Origin: Hippophae tibetana
Lineage: Eukaryota > Streptophyta > Magnoliopsida > Rosales > Elaeagnaceae
NCBI GenBank assembly: GCA_037013495.1
Contig: CM072806.1
Coordinates: 26,662,001 to 26,726,000, forward strand
DNA length: 64,000 bases
Reading direction: 5' to 3'
The translations under genes were made by a program, and so were the position numbers. Below are positions 33,805 through 46,928 of the stretch, piece by piece. Position 1 is the stretch's first letter. Every line of letters starts with the position of its first letter. Below the pieces are notes generated by a model. The model had not been told where the DNA came from, did no database searches, and saw nothing but the letters and a program-made list of their open reading frames with translations.

Positions 33805-36800
33805 CATAATGAAAAAGTAGTGGTATCAAAAATTTTTAGTGCTATATTGAAGTTCCAACTATCCCAAAGTTAAAAGATCTCAGAAGTTTTATAATAAACA
33901 TCACTATGGGGGATAAAAATGTAGCTAAAGCAATGCTAGATTTAGGTGCTATTATAAATTTAATTCCATGATTTATTTTCTTACAACTAGGTGTGGGAGA
34001 TTTAAATCCTTACACGATGTCCCTTCAACTTGCAAATAGATCTATTAAATACGAAGGGAATGGTTGAGGATGTGCTAGTGTAGACTTATAATACCTGATG
34101 ATTTTTTGGTTCTAGATATGGAGAAAAAACCATCCTTAGACAAAGAGCATACAATACTTTATGGTAGACCATTCATAGCCATTACTAAGACTATTATTGA
34201 TTTCCAAGATGGAAATTTAACAATGATAGTTGTAGGAAAGATTTTCCATTTTAAATTTTTTAACTCTTCATCTTTTCCTTCTATCTCTACTATTGATGAA
34301 TGCTTAAATGTTGATTCAATGAATATACTTGTATATAATACTTTTATACAGGATAGAATGGAGGAAAAATTGTAAGGTTCTTTAACTGTTGAAAAACTTG
34401 AAAAGTATTTAGAGGAGATTGAAGGGTATCATGATATGTTAGATAATGCTGAACTAATAAGAGAATCTAGTACTCTCTTAGATCTACCTAGAACCCTATT
34501 TGGGGAAGAGCCCACTCCACCTAGCTTAGAACTTAAAAATTTACCTAACCACCTTAAGTATGTGTTTTTTGGAGAAGGAGAAACTTATCCAACTATTATT
34601 TCCTCCTCTTTGATGAAAACCTAAGAACATGAACTTGTTAATGTGATTAAGAAACTTAAAAACACATTAGGATAAATTATGAAGGATATTAGAGTCATTA
34701 TTCCAGCTATATGTATACATAAGATCAATCTTAAGGATGATGTTAAATCAGTTAGAGATGCCTAGAGAAGACTTAACCCAATCACGCAAGAGATGGTTAA
34801 AAATAAAATCCCTAAACTCTTAGAATTAGAAGTCATTTACTCAATTGTTGATAGTAGGTGGGTTAGTTTGGTACATGTGGTACCAAAGAAATCTGGTAGA
34901 ATAGTTGTGAAAAATGATAAGAATGAATTAGTGCCCACTAGAATAATCTTTGGAAGAAGGATGTGTATAGATTTCAGAAACTAAATTTGTACATTGAAAA
35001 GGATCACTTTCCTAAATGTGTATAGATTTTAGAAACTAAGTTTTCCCCTACCACATTTTAGAGATGCATGATATCAATCTTCTTAGACATGGTGGAAAAG
35101 TTCATTGAGGTATTTATGGATGATTTTTATATTTTTTTTGGAACCTCATTTGATGATTGCTTGAATAAATTGACTTTAATTTTAAAACGATGTATTGAAT
35201 GCAACTTGACACTTAGTAGGGAAAAAAGTTATTTTATGGAACAATAGGGTGATTGTGTTAGGACATTTTATTTATAACAAAGGAATTGAAGTTGACAAGG
35301 AAAAAATAAATTTAATTGCAAAATTACCATCCCTACATTTATAAAGGGGATTAGAAGCTTCTTAAAACATGTAGGTTTCTATAGGCAATTGATTAAATAT
35401 TTTTCTAAAATAAGTCATTCTTCAAACAATTTGCTATCAAAATATGTTTATTTTGATTTTAATGATGACTATCTTGTCTCCTCTAATACTTTGAAGGATA
35501 AATTAACATCTACCCCTATAATTTGAGCACCTCATTGGTCTTTCCCATTTGAAATTATGTGTGATACTTCTAATTATGTAATCGAAGTAGTTTTACGATA
35601 GAGAGTGGATATGAGTTTGCATGTTATATATTATGCTAGCAAAATACTCAATGACATTCAAATATATTATTTAACCACTGATAAAGAGTTCTTGGCTATT
35701 GTGTTTTCTTTAGATAAATTTAGGTCTTACTTACTAGGTTCTAGAGTAATTGTGCATTTGGATAATGTTGCTTTAAGATATCTACTGAGTAAACCTAATG
35801 CTATGCCAAGGTTAATTAGGTGGGTTTTTCTTTTACAAGAGTTCGACAATGGAATTAAGGATAAGAAAGGCAGTGAAAACATAGTAGTTGATCATCTAGT
35901 TAGGTTAATTTATAAATTCAATTATCTTGAAGGTGAAAGTAAAGAAGAAGTTGTTGAAGCCTTTCTTGATGAACAATTATTTTTAGTAAGTCTAAATCCA
36001 TGACATAGTTAACTATCTTGATATTGTTATTTTGATACCTAATATTTCTTTTCATGAAAAGAAAAAGTTGTTATGCTCTTGTAGGAAATAATTTTGGGAT
36101 AACCTTTATCTATTAAGATTGGCCAAGATAAAATCATTCGAAGGTGTGTGCTTGAAGAAGAATAAAAGTGCATGGCCTTTTGTCATGAGTTTCATTATGG
36201 GGGCTATTTTGAAGGCAATAAAATGGCCTTTAAAGTATTAGAATCTGGATTTTACTCGCCAACTCTATTTAAAGATGATAATATGTTTTACACACATTAT
36301 GATAGATGTTAGAGACAGGTAATATAGGCAAAAAAGATGAAATGCCTTTGACAACTAATTTAATTGTCAAACTATTTGATGTTTAGGGGATTGATTTTAT
36401 GGTTGCCTTTATCCCATTTTCTGGTTATAAATATATCTTGGTTGTTATTGACTATGTATCCAAGTAGGTAGAAGCTATATCCACTAAAACTAATTGTTCT
36501 AATGTTGTTGTGAAATTCTTTAAGAATTCAATATTTAAAAGGTTCAGAATGCCTAGAGCAATTATAAGTGATGAAAGGAGCCATTTTTGCAACACAATTT
36601 TTGATGGGTACTAAAGAAGTATAAAATCACACATAGAGTGGCTACTCTATCTCATCCACAAACTTTCAGTCTAGTGGAAGTGAATAATAGGAAAATCAAA
36701 AGGGTTTTTGGTACTTATTGTGTGCCCTTCAAGGAAGGATTAGGAAATCAAGTTGAATGATGCCTTATGGGCTTACTGCACAACATATACAACACCTATT

Positions 36801-37222
36801 GGGATAAGCCCTTACCTGTTAATCTTTGGGAAAATATGTCATCTACCCTTTGAACTTGAACACAAGGCTTATTAGGAAATTATAAAGCTAAACATGGAGT
36901 TAAATAAAGCATGAAATAAACGGTTGCTCCAACTCAGTAAAATTAAAGAGATTAAGGGAAAAAGCTTATGAAAATGCAAAGTTGTACAAAGAGTGTACAA
37001 AGCGCTATCATGATAAAAGCTAGTTCATAAGCCTTTTTCTCTTGGAATGAAAATTGTTTTATTTAACTCTCATATGAGATTGTTTCCAAGAAAATTTCAA
37101 TCAAGGTGGATTGGACTATTCACAATTTCCCAAGTATTTCCACATAGAACAATTGAGATGTTGAATCCTAGGACTCAAGGAACTTTCAATGTAAATGGGA
37201 ATCATATGAAGCCTTATTAGAA
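33805..37222 (+). pseudogene. Outer Athila pol (protease to integrase), heavily decayed
   Basis: Continues the frame broken at 19910. Protease: AMLDLGAIINL near 33930-33962 and RPFIAITKTIIDFQ near 34165. The RT N-terminus is at 34793-34984 ([24 protein letters not shown]). The RT centre is deleted or scrambled: the text jumps from the CIDFRN region to MISIFLDMVEKFIEVFMDDF near 35065-35130. RNase H and linker are open at 35605-36003 ([31 protein letters not shown]). Integrase text runs to about 37220, with many stops. Near 36560-36610 it keeps the codons between the second Asp and the Glu that are missing in the nested element. Confidence 0.88.
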
Positions 37223-38027
37223 AGAGAACATGACATAGAAGACATTGACGAAATCAAGATATATAATACTTAGCAACAAGAAGCGTCTTGTTGAGACATA
37301 AAACTAAGCACTCGATGTGAGACACCTCATCATTATAGGTAATATTATTTTATTTATTTTAATTTTCTCTTTCTTATGTTAATTATTTTGTTTTATTTTG
37401 TCATGTGAAGATTTTTTAAAACTATTAATTTCATAAATTTTTATTGAAATATGTGAGAAATACACAATATTCTATCTATGTAAATTTAAATGTTTGGATT
37501 GATGAATGCACTTGCAATTCTACACCAAAACTTGAGCAGGTTCAAAAAATAGGAAACTTTTCTATTCTTTACTTTTTATCTTTAATTTTCATATTTATAA
37601 AATTGAGCTAATTTAAATTTTTTTACTTAAACATATGTTCACATTTTTACATTTTCACTTATTTTTGTGTGCTTTAATTTATATTTATTGGAATAGAAAT
37701 TTTTAGGTTAATTTTAAAATTTTTCTTGCAAAATTATCATATCTTTTATTGAATTTTAAGTAAATGATTAAGTCTTTACATTTTTAGATTAATTTCTTGA
37801 ATATTACATGGAGTAATGCAACAATTAGTTAGTTTTTATTATAATTTGTATTTCATGATAAAATGTCAAAATTACAATAAAATTCAAAATTGGTTTTTAG
37901 GAAAAAAAATATTAAAGATTGCTTTGTGAGAATATTTTCATTATCTTCCCATTTTAAGTGATAATATTTTTTTCTACTCTTTTAAACCTTCTTCTTATCA
38001 ATTTAGAATTCTAGACGATCTCTATAG
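37223..38027 (+). other. Outer Athila 3' untranslated region, first part
   Basis: It starts with a mutated form of the post-pol hairpin motif (cgtcttgttgagaca near 37284, then aagcactcgatgtgagacacctcatc). A/T-rich non-coding DNA follows, matching in outline the nested element's 54740-55360. Confidence 0.65.
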
Positions 38028-38032
38028 GTCTT

Positions 38033-39169
38033 TGATGAGTGCTCAAAAAGTACTAAAATTACCATGATTTTATGCACATTAATTGATTAAAAATATATAT
38101 ATTTATATGATTTTATCATATATTTATGTCTTTTTAGAATCACGGGTATTTTTATTGTTTTTCAAGTATTTTCACTTAAAAACGTAACTTAAAGACACAA
38201 AGAGGAATACTCGAGGCAATACATCACAAATATATTCATAAAATAAATGAGGAAAAGTAAAACAATATGGAAAAATTGGACAAAATGGTAAAAAATGTCA
38301 AAAAGGAGGAAATCGCGCACCCAGCCGCCCAGCCACGCCAACCAACGCGCGCAACACGCCTATTCCGCGCATGTTCGTGCCCATCAGCGCCCGGTCCCGC
38401 ACGTTGCGCCCATTTGCGCATTTTGTCGCGCCCATACCAACATGATGTCATCATTCACTACTCCGCGTTTTCTCCATTTTTAATCATTTTTTCACCCATT
38501 TTTTCTTCACATCCTCACCTATAAATACCCTCATTCTCTTCATAACTAAATATACCTAAAAACACATCTTATTCTCTTTCTTTATCTCATTTCTTAGTTT
38601 TTTAGTTTTTCTTAGTTTTAGAGTTCTTCTCTTTTTGAGAAGAACTAGCTATGTTTTTGTAATTTATTTGCTTTTCGATTCAATAAATGGGAGTGCAAAT
38701 TCTGTTTGGAGGTTTTCCAGCAACGGGAATAGCAACGAAGTATTGTAAGGATTTTATTTTCTTTACAGTTATTTTTTATGCTTTATTCTTACATGTTATA
38801 TTTAATTTGTCTGTGATTAAATTTAACTTTGCTGGCTGTTTGTAAACATGATATGATAATAACGTTGTTATACTTGCGAAATATTAAATAGGTAAAAATC
38901 TCTAAAATGAATTGATTTTATTTTTATTCAAGATTTTATATATATTAAGAATGTTAGAGAGAAATATATTATTTTTCATTACAAACTTAAATTTGAAAAT
39001 TAGATTTTAAAGTTTAGTTATCCGGTTTGATTTAGAGTAGTGCTCTTTAATATGTTGGTACAATCGCCCGGTAGTTAGAGTGAAGCTCTATTTCAAAATT
39101 TTTTATAAGAATTATTATTTGAAAATGTATTGACATGTTTTCAGTAGTGGTTTTTTTGAGCACTCATCA
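38033..39169 (+). mobile_element. LTR derivative with inverted 17 bp ends and target duplication
   Basis: 1137 bp flanked by GTCTT (38028-38032 and 39170-39174). From the left it follows the nested-Athila-family LTR (TGATGAGTGCTCAAAAAG..., GC-rich U3, TATA box at 38520-38527, transcript start region) up to tttcagtagtggttt. There it leaves the LTR and ends in TTTTTGAGCACTCATCA, the reverse complement of its own first 17 bases. The last about 0.74 kb of the normal LTR, including its true 3' end, is absent. The junction falls in a T run shared by both parts. It therefore looks like a TIR element built from an LTR. Confidence 0.85.
38520..38527 (+). promoter_or_regulatory. TATA box in the LTR derivative
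   Basis: CACCTATAAATACCC, identical in place to the nested Athila LTR. Confidence 0.6.
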
Positions 39170-39174
39170 GTCTT

Positions 39175-40233
39175 TGCATTGAATTGTAGGATTTTTACAT
39201 ATAATAAAGTGTCATATTTATTTTTATTGCTTAAATTGAATGATTTAAGTAGAAATTGAAAGTATACGCTCTTCTCTTCATTAATGCCTGACTTATAAAA
39301 AAGATACATATATGGGGTTACCTAAGCCAATATAAAAATAAAAGCCAAAAATTAGCTACTCATTATATCATACAAAATATGAGAAACTTTACATGGGTCC
39401 TCTCTTAAAAAAAGAAAAAAAGAGAGAAAAATCAATAGTATAAACTATATACTATAACCCAAAAATATCCTACAAAGTTGTAAGAAATGGCTAAATACGA
39501 AAGAAAAAAATATAGAAAATAGATTCCTAAGAAGTCAATGCATTTTCAAGTCAATGCATTTTCTCCATCTCTAAAAGGCATGTACCTTGAAATTTTTTAA
39601 TTGATAAATTTTATTGATGCACGAAAGTAGCATGGGATTTATTTAAAAATTCTTTCATGAGATCAATACTATGTACTACTTTGAGCTTTTTATTCTTTAA
39701 GCATATTTGAACCTATTAGTTCATTTCTTTAAATAAATCATGTTCGTATATACCTTTAAATGAGTGCTTGAAATAATAAAATTAGTGTTATTGAGAATAT
39801 GTCTTATAAGGTTATTGTCGAAGAGAATTCGGATTCCATTTACTAAAATTGGACAAATTAATATTGATACATTTTTTTATTTGAATATGAATATGATTTT
39901 TCACTACTTATTAAACTATAAATGTTTAGAATATTAAAATCACTTATGCTATGGATTTCAGTTGTGAACTTAAAAGAGATTAGAAGAATGAGATGTTTTA
40001 CTATTCTTTTTGCTTCGTTATTTTTCATTTTTTTTAAATTTAATTTATTTTTTGTTTATATGTTATTAACTATTTTTTTATTTTTATTTTGATGTTTGTG
40101 GAGAACATCTCTGAAAGCCCTAAAGAGAATTAAACTCGTCCATCAGGGAAACATAAGGGTTTAAAGACTTATTGCATACACTAAATACAACCATGTTAAT
40201 CTATAGAAATGATTTATGATAGTGTAATAGCAA
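39175..40233 (+). other. Outer Athila 3' untranslated region, second part
   Basis: Non-coding, A/T-rich. It parallels the nested element's 55370-56330: catatatggggttacctaa, then the pre-polypurine conserved block at 40116-40192 (gggtttaaagacttattgcat). Confidence 0.65.
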
Positions 40234-40251
40234 GAAGCTGATTGGGGGTTA
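40234..40251 (+). promoter_or_regulatory. Polypurine tract of the outer Athila
   Basis: GAAGCTGATTGGGGGTTA precedes the 3' LTR start TGATGAGG at 40252. Confidence 0.8.
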
Positions 40252-40473
40252 TGATGAGGGTTTAAAAAGAATTAATATAAAAGTGATTTTATGCACTTTA
40301 AATGATAAAATAGATTTGCATTTGCATAGATTTATTATATTTTAAATCAAATATATATTTTTAAGAATCATGGCTATGTTTTGTTATTTTTCAAGTATTT
40401 TAGCTTCAAAATGATTTGATTGATCAACACTTAAAAAATAGTACCTAAAAGCACTCCATTATAACATTGAAGT
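40252..40473 (+). repeat. Start of the outer Athila 3' LTR, truncated by insertion
   Basis: About 222 bp matching 15625-15845 (TGATGAGG, ttatgcactttaaatgataaaatagattt, caacattgaag). It stops where the copia-type element begins. The remainder of this LTR is not in the window. Confidence 0.85.
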
Positions 40474-40861
40474 TGTAAGTCTCGTTGTACTAGTATTTGT
40501 GTATTAGCTTCCTATATGCAAAACACGGTGTTTGTTTCATTCTTTTTTAGTGTATCTGTCTTTCTCTATACAAGGTTGGTTATTGTGGATCAATAATACA
40601 CATATACACATAGGTTGGTTATTGTATACAAGCATGTTTACACACACCATGGGGTTGGTTTTTTTAGGTTACATGCTAAGTGGAGTGTTTGTTTTTGACG
40701 AGCAAGTGTGCGAGCGAGCCGATGCGGTTACTTTTGTTTTTGGTTCATTTCAGGTGCACGTATTTATGGAAAGTACTCAACAATTTTTGGAAAAAAAGTG
40801 ATTTTTTAACACCTTACCACCATCCTCACTACCACACTTTCCAAGTGACAAATCCAAGCTC

Positions 40862-40869
40862 TATAAATA
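40862..40869 (+). promoter_or_regulatory. TATA box in the non-coding element's 5' LTR
   Basis: CTATAAATACCCC, with the counterpart CTATAAATAACCCC at 61377-61384 in the other LTR. Confidence 0.6.
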
Positions 40870-41496
40870 CCCCTATTTTTCTTAATTGGTATCCAAAAAA
40901 ATATAACAGAGCTCTATCAAATTGACATATTTTTTTTTGAATCACTAATATTATTTGGTATTATGATTTGTGATCATGTGAGAAAACCTGTTCTTGTGAG
41001 TTGTGAGTACTCAAGACGGTGTTTGCTAGTTGGAGAAAAATAGCAATATTGAGTTGTGAGTGCTTAAGACTATTTTATCAATATTGTGAGAACTTATTTT
41101 TGAGAGTGAGCTAAGTTAAATGTTTTGAGTTTTCATATCTCTTGCTATGTGCAATAAGGGATAAGGTGTTTGAGTTAGTGGGTTATCCTCAAGAGTGTGA
41201 CTTGTTAAACTTTTGGTTACTAATCACACCACATTAGGTAGTGTGGGCTTTGGAAGAGATTCGAGTTCATGAGTCAAACTAGGTCATTATGAAAGTAATA
41301 AGAAATAGCATTAATAGGTAGTTTGGAAAGAGGTCCTCATTGATAGAAGTAATAGTGGTTTTATTTCTTTCAGAGTTGTAACTACTTTTATTGTTTAGTG
41401 AATTGTTTACTGTTGAGTGGTTGCCTTAAACAACCTAAGGATGTTACCACATAAATAGTCTATATTTTGGTTTATCTTGTTATATCTAGTGTTATA

Positions 41497-42993
41497 TGAT
41501 CGCCACACACGAAGTGTGTGCAATGAATACGCAAGTATACATATCGCAACAAGTAATATAATGATAAGAAAAGATCGTTCCTATGAAGATTATTTTATTA
41601 GAAACTAATTTTTAAAACTAAAAAAACAAAAATCAATTTTTTTTGTGTTTTTATATTGTAAGGAAGAAAAATTAAAATAAATAAAAGTAAATAACAATAA
41701 TTAATTAAATCAGATTTAGTAAATAAGAAGATGTATGAGAAAATATCTAGGAATACTTAATCCCCAAATTTTCTAAATTGTACATCACTAAAATCCCTCC
41801 AATATAATTATTAATTAATTACATGATCAATTAAATATAACTTAACATGTATTCCTCTCTCAAGTAAACTACATACCATATAGTAATTAATTTAATTATA
41901 CTCTTATGTCAATTAAATCACATACTACTCATTAAGTTCATCAATTATGGATCACATATATAAGAATTATACATCTCTGCCTAGAAACTATGCATGTTAT
42001 TTAATCAAGACAAACAATTAAATAATTCTCTCAAATCTATTTAATTGCCTCTATAGATAAATTGTTGGCCAGACAATTAATAGCATAAAAATCAAATTAA
42101 ATAATATAATTAAATTGAAATTATAATTAAGGTAAGCTCATATTTTTCATAAAGAAAGACATAAAAATTGATAAATAAAAGAGTAGAAGAAGAAATAAAA
42201 TGAATCTCTTGAATTGTAGTATTAATCTCCTCTTGAATCTCCAACAAAATTGTATCCCTTTTTCAAATTTTCTATGTTTTTCTCTCTTCTTAGCTCCAAA
42301 AATTGATCAAAATTATGCTAATGATAGCTCGTTAGGGTTTATGGGGTGATTAGGGATTTAAATATAGCTTAGGTGCAATATGGACTATCAGATTAGCTTT
42401 AGATCAGGGGCTAAGATCAAAATAAGAAAACATTAACAGTGTCATCCAATCATAGCATGACACATGGCACATAGAATTTACTAGGAAAATTAGATCGCAA
42501 TGTGTGGTAGGAGAGACCAGTTCGAGTCAACGTATGCTGATTCATCACCACATGGTGAAATGTGATTTATGGATGTAGATGGTATGGTGCACTAGTGTAT
42601 CACGGGGAGAAATTGTGTGATGACATGTGGTAGTGTTGTTTGACTACCCTTCGAACTCAAATTGAATGCCATACCGACATGTGTCATTTGCTTTTTTACT
42701 CCTCACAAATCGAGATTTATGATTCGTTATCCCTGCTTGCGTGGCATCTGCATGGCTTACCCAGTTAGCTTCTCTGCTTACGTGGTAGGCCATATGGAAG
42801 CTTTTGATTGGTCTTGCGTTAAAAATTCATAAAACATCCTTAAAAAATTCCAAACATTATATTTTCACCCGTTTTCGCTAAAAAGTTTATATTTTAATAT
42901 TTTTAGCCCCAAAATACTATTTATTGAATAAAATAAGTAAATACTATGTAAAAAAAAAAGTGCGCTAATGACTCTACTTTCATAGAATCATCA
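41497..42993 (-). mobile_element. Solo LTR (Athila/Tat type) within the copia-type LTR
   Basis: 1497 bp from TGATCGCC to GAATCATCA, with a perfect TTATA duplication (41492-41496 and 42994-42998). The homologous right LTR runs through this point uninterrupted (near 61990). The left end (gcaagtatacatatcgc, aagtaatataatgataa, atcgttcc) is the reverse complement of the shared LTR 3' end motif, so the LTR is on the minus strand. It is non-coding, with CATGTG-type words at about 42460-42690. It resembles the 10345-12339 solo LTR in layout but is a different family or subfamily. Confidence 0.85.
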
Positions 42994-43869
42994 TTATACA
43001 TGTTGTAAAGTGTGGTTAGTACAATCAGAGTTTAAATGGTGTATACTTCTACGTACTAAAGTTTAAACACTAATTAGAAAACTTTTATTATTTATTGTTA
43101 GCTTTCTGATTCTGGAATATTGCTTCTACTTTATACTATGTGTCCATGATTATTTTTATTACAATAGTGATTATATGTGAGGATTTTATCTCTCTCTATT
43201 GTTTTCCTTTTTGGGTTTAGTACTTAAGGAGTCAATATCTCCTTAACCTGGTTATATATTATGTCTTGGACTCCTTCTTTGTGTTCATGCATGATTATAT
43301 TATGTGTTAGTATAATATGCCTTTGTTTTCTACATGTGAGTTTAATATGAGTCTCTAAGAATTCTGTATCTCCTTACCCTAGAAGTGTACCAAGTGTCAA
43401 ACTCTTTGCAGGGTTTTCTATGTATGTATGATTGTATATAGTAAAAGTACAATCATCATTTATTGGATATGTTTTCACATATAAGGTCCTAAAGTGATTG
43501 GAAATCCTTATCGCTTTTTGGTATGTATTACTAGGTCACAAGTTGTGTATTATTTGCCATGTATGCATGTTGCTAGTTAGGATAGGAGCCTATGAGGCAC
43601 ACCATCACTATTGTGTATTATATTGATTGTTTTTGTTCTATCTGCTATTTGTTTTGTTGTGTGTTGAATTGAGCATGTTATTTTATACTTTTTCTATGTT
43701 AATTACTTAATTCATGTTATGAGGCTTGCTTTCCCCAATTAATTTAGAATTCAGTAAAAGATTCCATAGGTTAATACTTCCACCTCCTCATCTAGGTCCT
43801 AGTTATCTATTTGAGTAGAAATAGTAATTGACCTTCGAGTAATTGTTCCTACATATAGGAATCTTCAAT

Positions 43870-43879
43870 TGGTATCAGA
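43870..43879 (+). promoter_or_regulatory. Primer binding site, Met tRNA type
   Basis: TGGTATCAGA two bases after the LTR end. The tail (atgggt) departs from the usual GC-containing form. Confidence 0.8.
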
Positions 43880-45044
43880 ATGGGTCACCCCCGTTTGGGC
43901 TTAACCACCTAGGTGTTTGATGTAGAGCTTTATCTACACATACACATAACTTGTATATTTTTCCATTTGTCACATATGGTATGGGATATTGTTGTTTTGT
44001 GAGATTGTGTATCTCCATGAACTTTTGTTATCTACATGGTCCCTATTTTCTTATTCATGCATATCTTTCTTTCTCTTTCTCTATTTCTTTTTCTTACATA
44101 GAATGTTAATTGCTTTACTTGATCTTACGCCTGACTATTTGATCATTTACTAGTTTTCCTCCTTGCTAGATGCTTTGACATGCTCTTTATGTGTGTTTTT
44201 CTTGCTACTGCTTGTTTCTTTTTCTACGACTTTCTAAATGAGCATCACAACACATATTTATCAGGATGTAGTGTTAAAGTATTATGATCTTTCTTCTTAT
44301 AGTCTTATCATTCATATGCCATACCATATATATTGCATCTATTTTGTTTTACTAGGTTCTTCTCTCTTGTACCTAGTATGTTGAGTGTTAGTTATCTGTT
44401 TATATCCTATTGATTATTGTCCATGTCTAGACTAGTGTGTCTTATTGGCATTCCAAGTGTTTAGAGTGTTGACCCTATATAGGGTGTTTACCTAAGCCGT
44501 TCTTACATGATTAGATTTTTTGTAGCATTTGTTGTTTCTTCTCTCTGTTAGGGTGTTGCTTGTATTGCTCACTAGTTAATCAGTTTCTTTCCTTCCATTG
44601 ATGAGCAATGATGTGAGTGTTTTCGATGATCTCTTTTGAAGAAACTGTGTACAATTTGTTTCCTTTTCTCTCTCTAGAAGAGACACTACATAGTTTGTGC
44701 TGATAATCTCTCTTGAAGCACATATTTGTATTTTTGGCCTATGATATCAATTAAGGCCAACTTTGTCATCTCACTTATTTATTGTTATGTTACTTGTCTG
44801 TTTTTTTAAACTATGTTTATCTTCCTTTATTGCTTTTAAAATAAATATTTATCTTTGGTTGTTTGGCATTCTCCTTTTCTCCTTTCTTTCTCTTCTAAGG
44901 ACTATTATGCATGTTTTTCTATCCTCCTAACTTTCTGCATGTGAAATTAAATTTTAAGAGGAATCAGTAATGTTTTATGATTAGCAAGCTTTTGACTTGA
45001 ATTGAAGTTTGGCTGTTTTGACATGTATATTCATTGAGCTTTTG
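43880..45044 (+). other. Internal region of the non-coding element, left part
   Basis: T-rich sequence with short open frames only and no retrotransposon domain. It ends at the left TATGG copy flanking the nested Athila. Confidence 0.7.
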
Positions 45045-45550
45045 TATGGTGATGAGGGCTCAAAAAGCACTAAAATTACCATGATTTTATGCACATTAAT
45101 TGATTAAATATATATATATATATATGTTTTATCATATATTTATATAAATTTGTTTTTTCGGAATCACGGGTATTTTTATTGTTTTTCAGGTATTTTTGCT
45201 TAAAAACGTAACTTAAAGACTCAAAGAGGAATACTAGAAGCAATACATCACATATATATTAATAAATAAATGGGGAAAGGTCAACAAAGATGGAAAAATT
45301 GGACAAAATGGGTCAAAAATCTCAAAAAAGAGAAAATCGCGCCACCGCGTCGCCCAGCCGCGCGCACAGCACCTCACGTCCGCGCCAAGCCGCGCACGCC
45401 TTGCTCCAGATCCGCACGCGCCGATGCCCATTTCGCCCCATTTTTGCGAGCAGCTGCTCTCATGATGTCATCAATGACCTCAGCAATTGCACTTCGCGTT
45501 TTCACCATTTTTTATCATTTTTTCACTCACTTTTTCTCTGCATCCTCACC

Positions 45551-45558
45551 TATAAATA
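45551..45558 (+). promoter_or_regulatory. TATA box in the nested Athila 5' LTR
   Basis: CACCTATAAATACCCCC just downstream of the GC-rich segment, followed by the pyrimidine-rich start of the transcript. The same box lies at 56910-56917 in the 3' LTR. Confidence 0.7.
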
Positions 45559-46615
45559 CCCCCTTCCCTTCACTTCTAAAAAACCTCAAAACCATTCTTC
45601 TCTTCTCTTTCTTTCTCTCATTTCTTAGTTTTTAAGCCTTTCTTAGTTTCTTTCTTAGTTTTTAAGCTTTTCTTAGTTTCTTTCTTAGTTTTTAGTTAAA
45701 TTCTCTTAGTTTTAGAGTTCTTTTCTTTTTGAGAAGAACTAGTTATGTTTTTGTAATTTATTAGCTTTTTGATTCAATAAATGGGAGTGCAAATTCCGCT
45801 TGGAGGTTTTCCAGCAACGAAAATAGCATCGTAGTTCTGTAAGGATTTTATTTTCTTTACAGTTATTTTTTATGCTTTATTCTTACATGTTATATTTAAT
45901 TTGGCTGTGATTAAATTAAACTCTGCTGGCTGTTTGTAAACATGATATAATAATAATGTTGATATACTTGCGAAATATTAAATAGGTGAAAATTTCTAAA
46001 ATGAATTGATTTTATTTTTATTTAAGATTTTATATTAAGAATGTTAGAGAGAAATATATTATTTTTCATTACAAACTTAAATCTGAAAATTAGATTTTAA
46101 GGTTTAGTTATCCGGTCTAATTTAGAGTAGTGCTCTTTTATTTGTTGGTACAATCGCCTGGTAGTTAGAGTGAAACTTTATTTCAAAAGTTTTTATAAGA
46201 ATTATTATGTCAAAATGTATTGACAACATGTTTTCAGTAGTGGTTTTAAAACTTGAAAGTTAGTACTCGGATAATTAAATTCTTATGTTTACTTTGGACA
46301 CCTTGAATAAAGTTTAAACTATCTAACCCCACCAAAGGTGGCATTTAAATGGTTCATTTTCAATCTCTTAGAAAAAGGAATTAATTTAATTAACCAAATT
46401 AGTTATCAACCCCACCCATAGGTGTTAATTGATTTGTTTAGTTAACAAAGAATATCTAACCCCACCAAAGGTGGTATTCATATAAAAAGAGAGAATCAAT
46501 AAAATATCAATTTATATCTTTAATAACTTAGATAATATGAGCAAGCATAATTAATTTAGTTATTATATCCATAAATACTCCACTATTATAAATGATAAAA
46601 TTTGCATAAATATTT

Positions 46616-46707
46616 ATTGAATCTGTATCTATGTTTATTTTTATATTATTAGATTATATTTATTGAATCTGTATCTATGTTTATTTTTATGTTATTAGAT
46701 TAGAAAC
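46616..46707 (+). repeat. 46 bp repeat, two copies
   Basis: Units start attgaatctgtatctatg at 46616 and 46662. The partner LTR has three units and the solo LTR of the same family one. Confidence 0.85.
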
Positions 46708-46928
46708 ACAAAAACCAAACTATCGTGACAGGATGTTTAGGATTTAATTTCGTTTTTAAAAGTTTGAATAATAAATTAAAAACCACATACATTCCTTCCT
46801 TAGATCGACCTTGGGAGTATACTTATAATTTTCTTCGAAATGATTCGTGCACTTGCGAGAGTTTTATAAATATTAAAACCAAAGTATTGGCAAGAATCGA
46901 CGATGTCGATTTTCGGTCATCAAGTTTT

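Larger units (their letters stand above)
15625..40473 (+). mobile_element. Outer Athila (Ty3-gypsy) element, interrupted and truncated
   Basis: An old plus-strand Athila. The 5' LTR (15625-17850) begins TGATGAG and ends ATTATCA. It is followed by a degenerate Asp-type primer site, decayed gag, decayed pol, a long 3' untranslated region, a polypurine tract and the first about 220 bp of the 3' LTR, which matches the start of the 5' LTR. The left target copy would be GAAAC (15620-15624); the right end is not seen because the 3' LTR is cut by the copia-type element at about 40473. It hosts the inner minus-strand Athila (19911-33799) and the LTR derivative 38033-39169. The heavy decay of its frames makes it the oldest layer. 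Confidence 0.88.
40474..43867 (+). repeat. 5' LTR of the non-coding copia-type element, interrupted
   Basis: TGTAAGT...CTTCA, about 1.89 kb after removal of the 1497 bp insert and one TTATA. The parts 40474-41496 and 42994-43160 match 61005-62160 with many differences. TATA box at 40862-40869. Confidence 0.8.
45050..46922 (+). repeat. 5' LTR of the nested Athila
   Basis: 1873 bp, TGATGAGG...GGTCATCA. GC-rich U3 at about 45330-45460, TATA box, and two copies of a 46 bp repeat at 46616-46707. Confidence 0.95.

Noticed and set aside
40532-40925. Open frames of 80-90 codons at 40532-40925
   Set aside because: They lie within the LTR of the non-coding element, overlap the TATA box region and are not preserved in the partner LTR.
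43868-45049. Decayed copia gag in the non-coding element
   Set aside because: Frames after the primer site were examined for the W-x(8)-L gag core, the CCHC knuckle and the protease DSG motif; none was seen.
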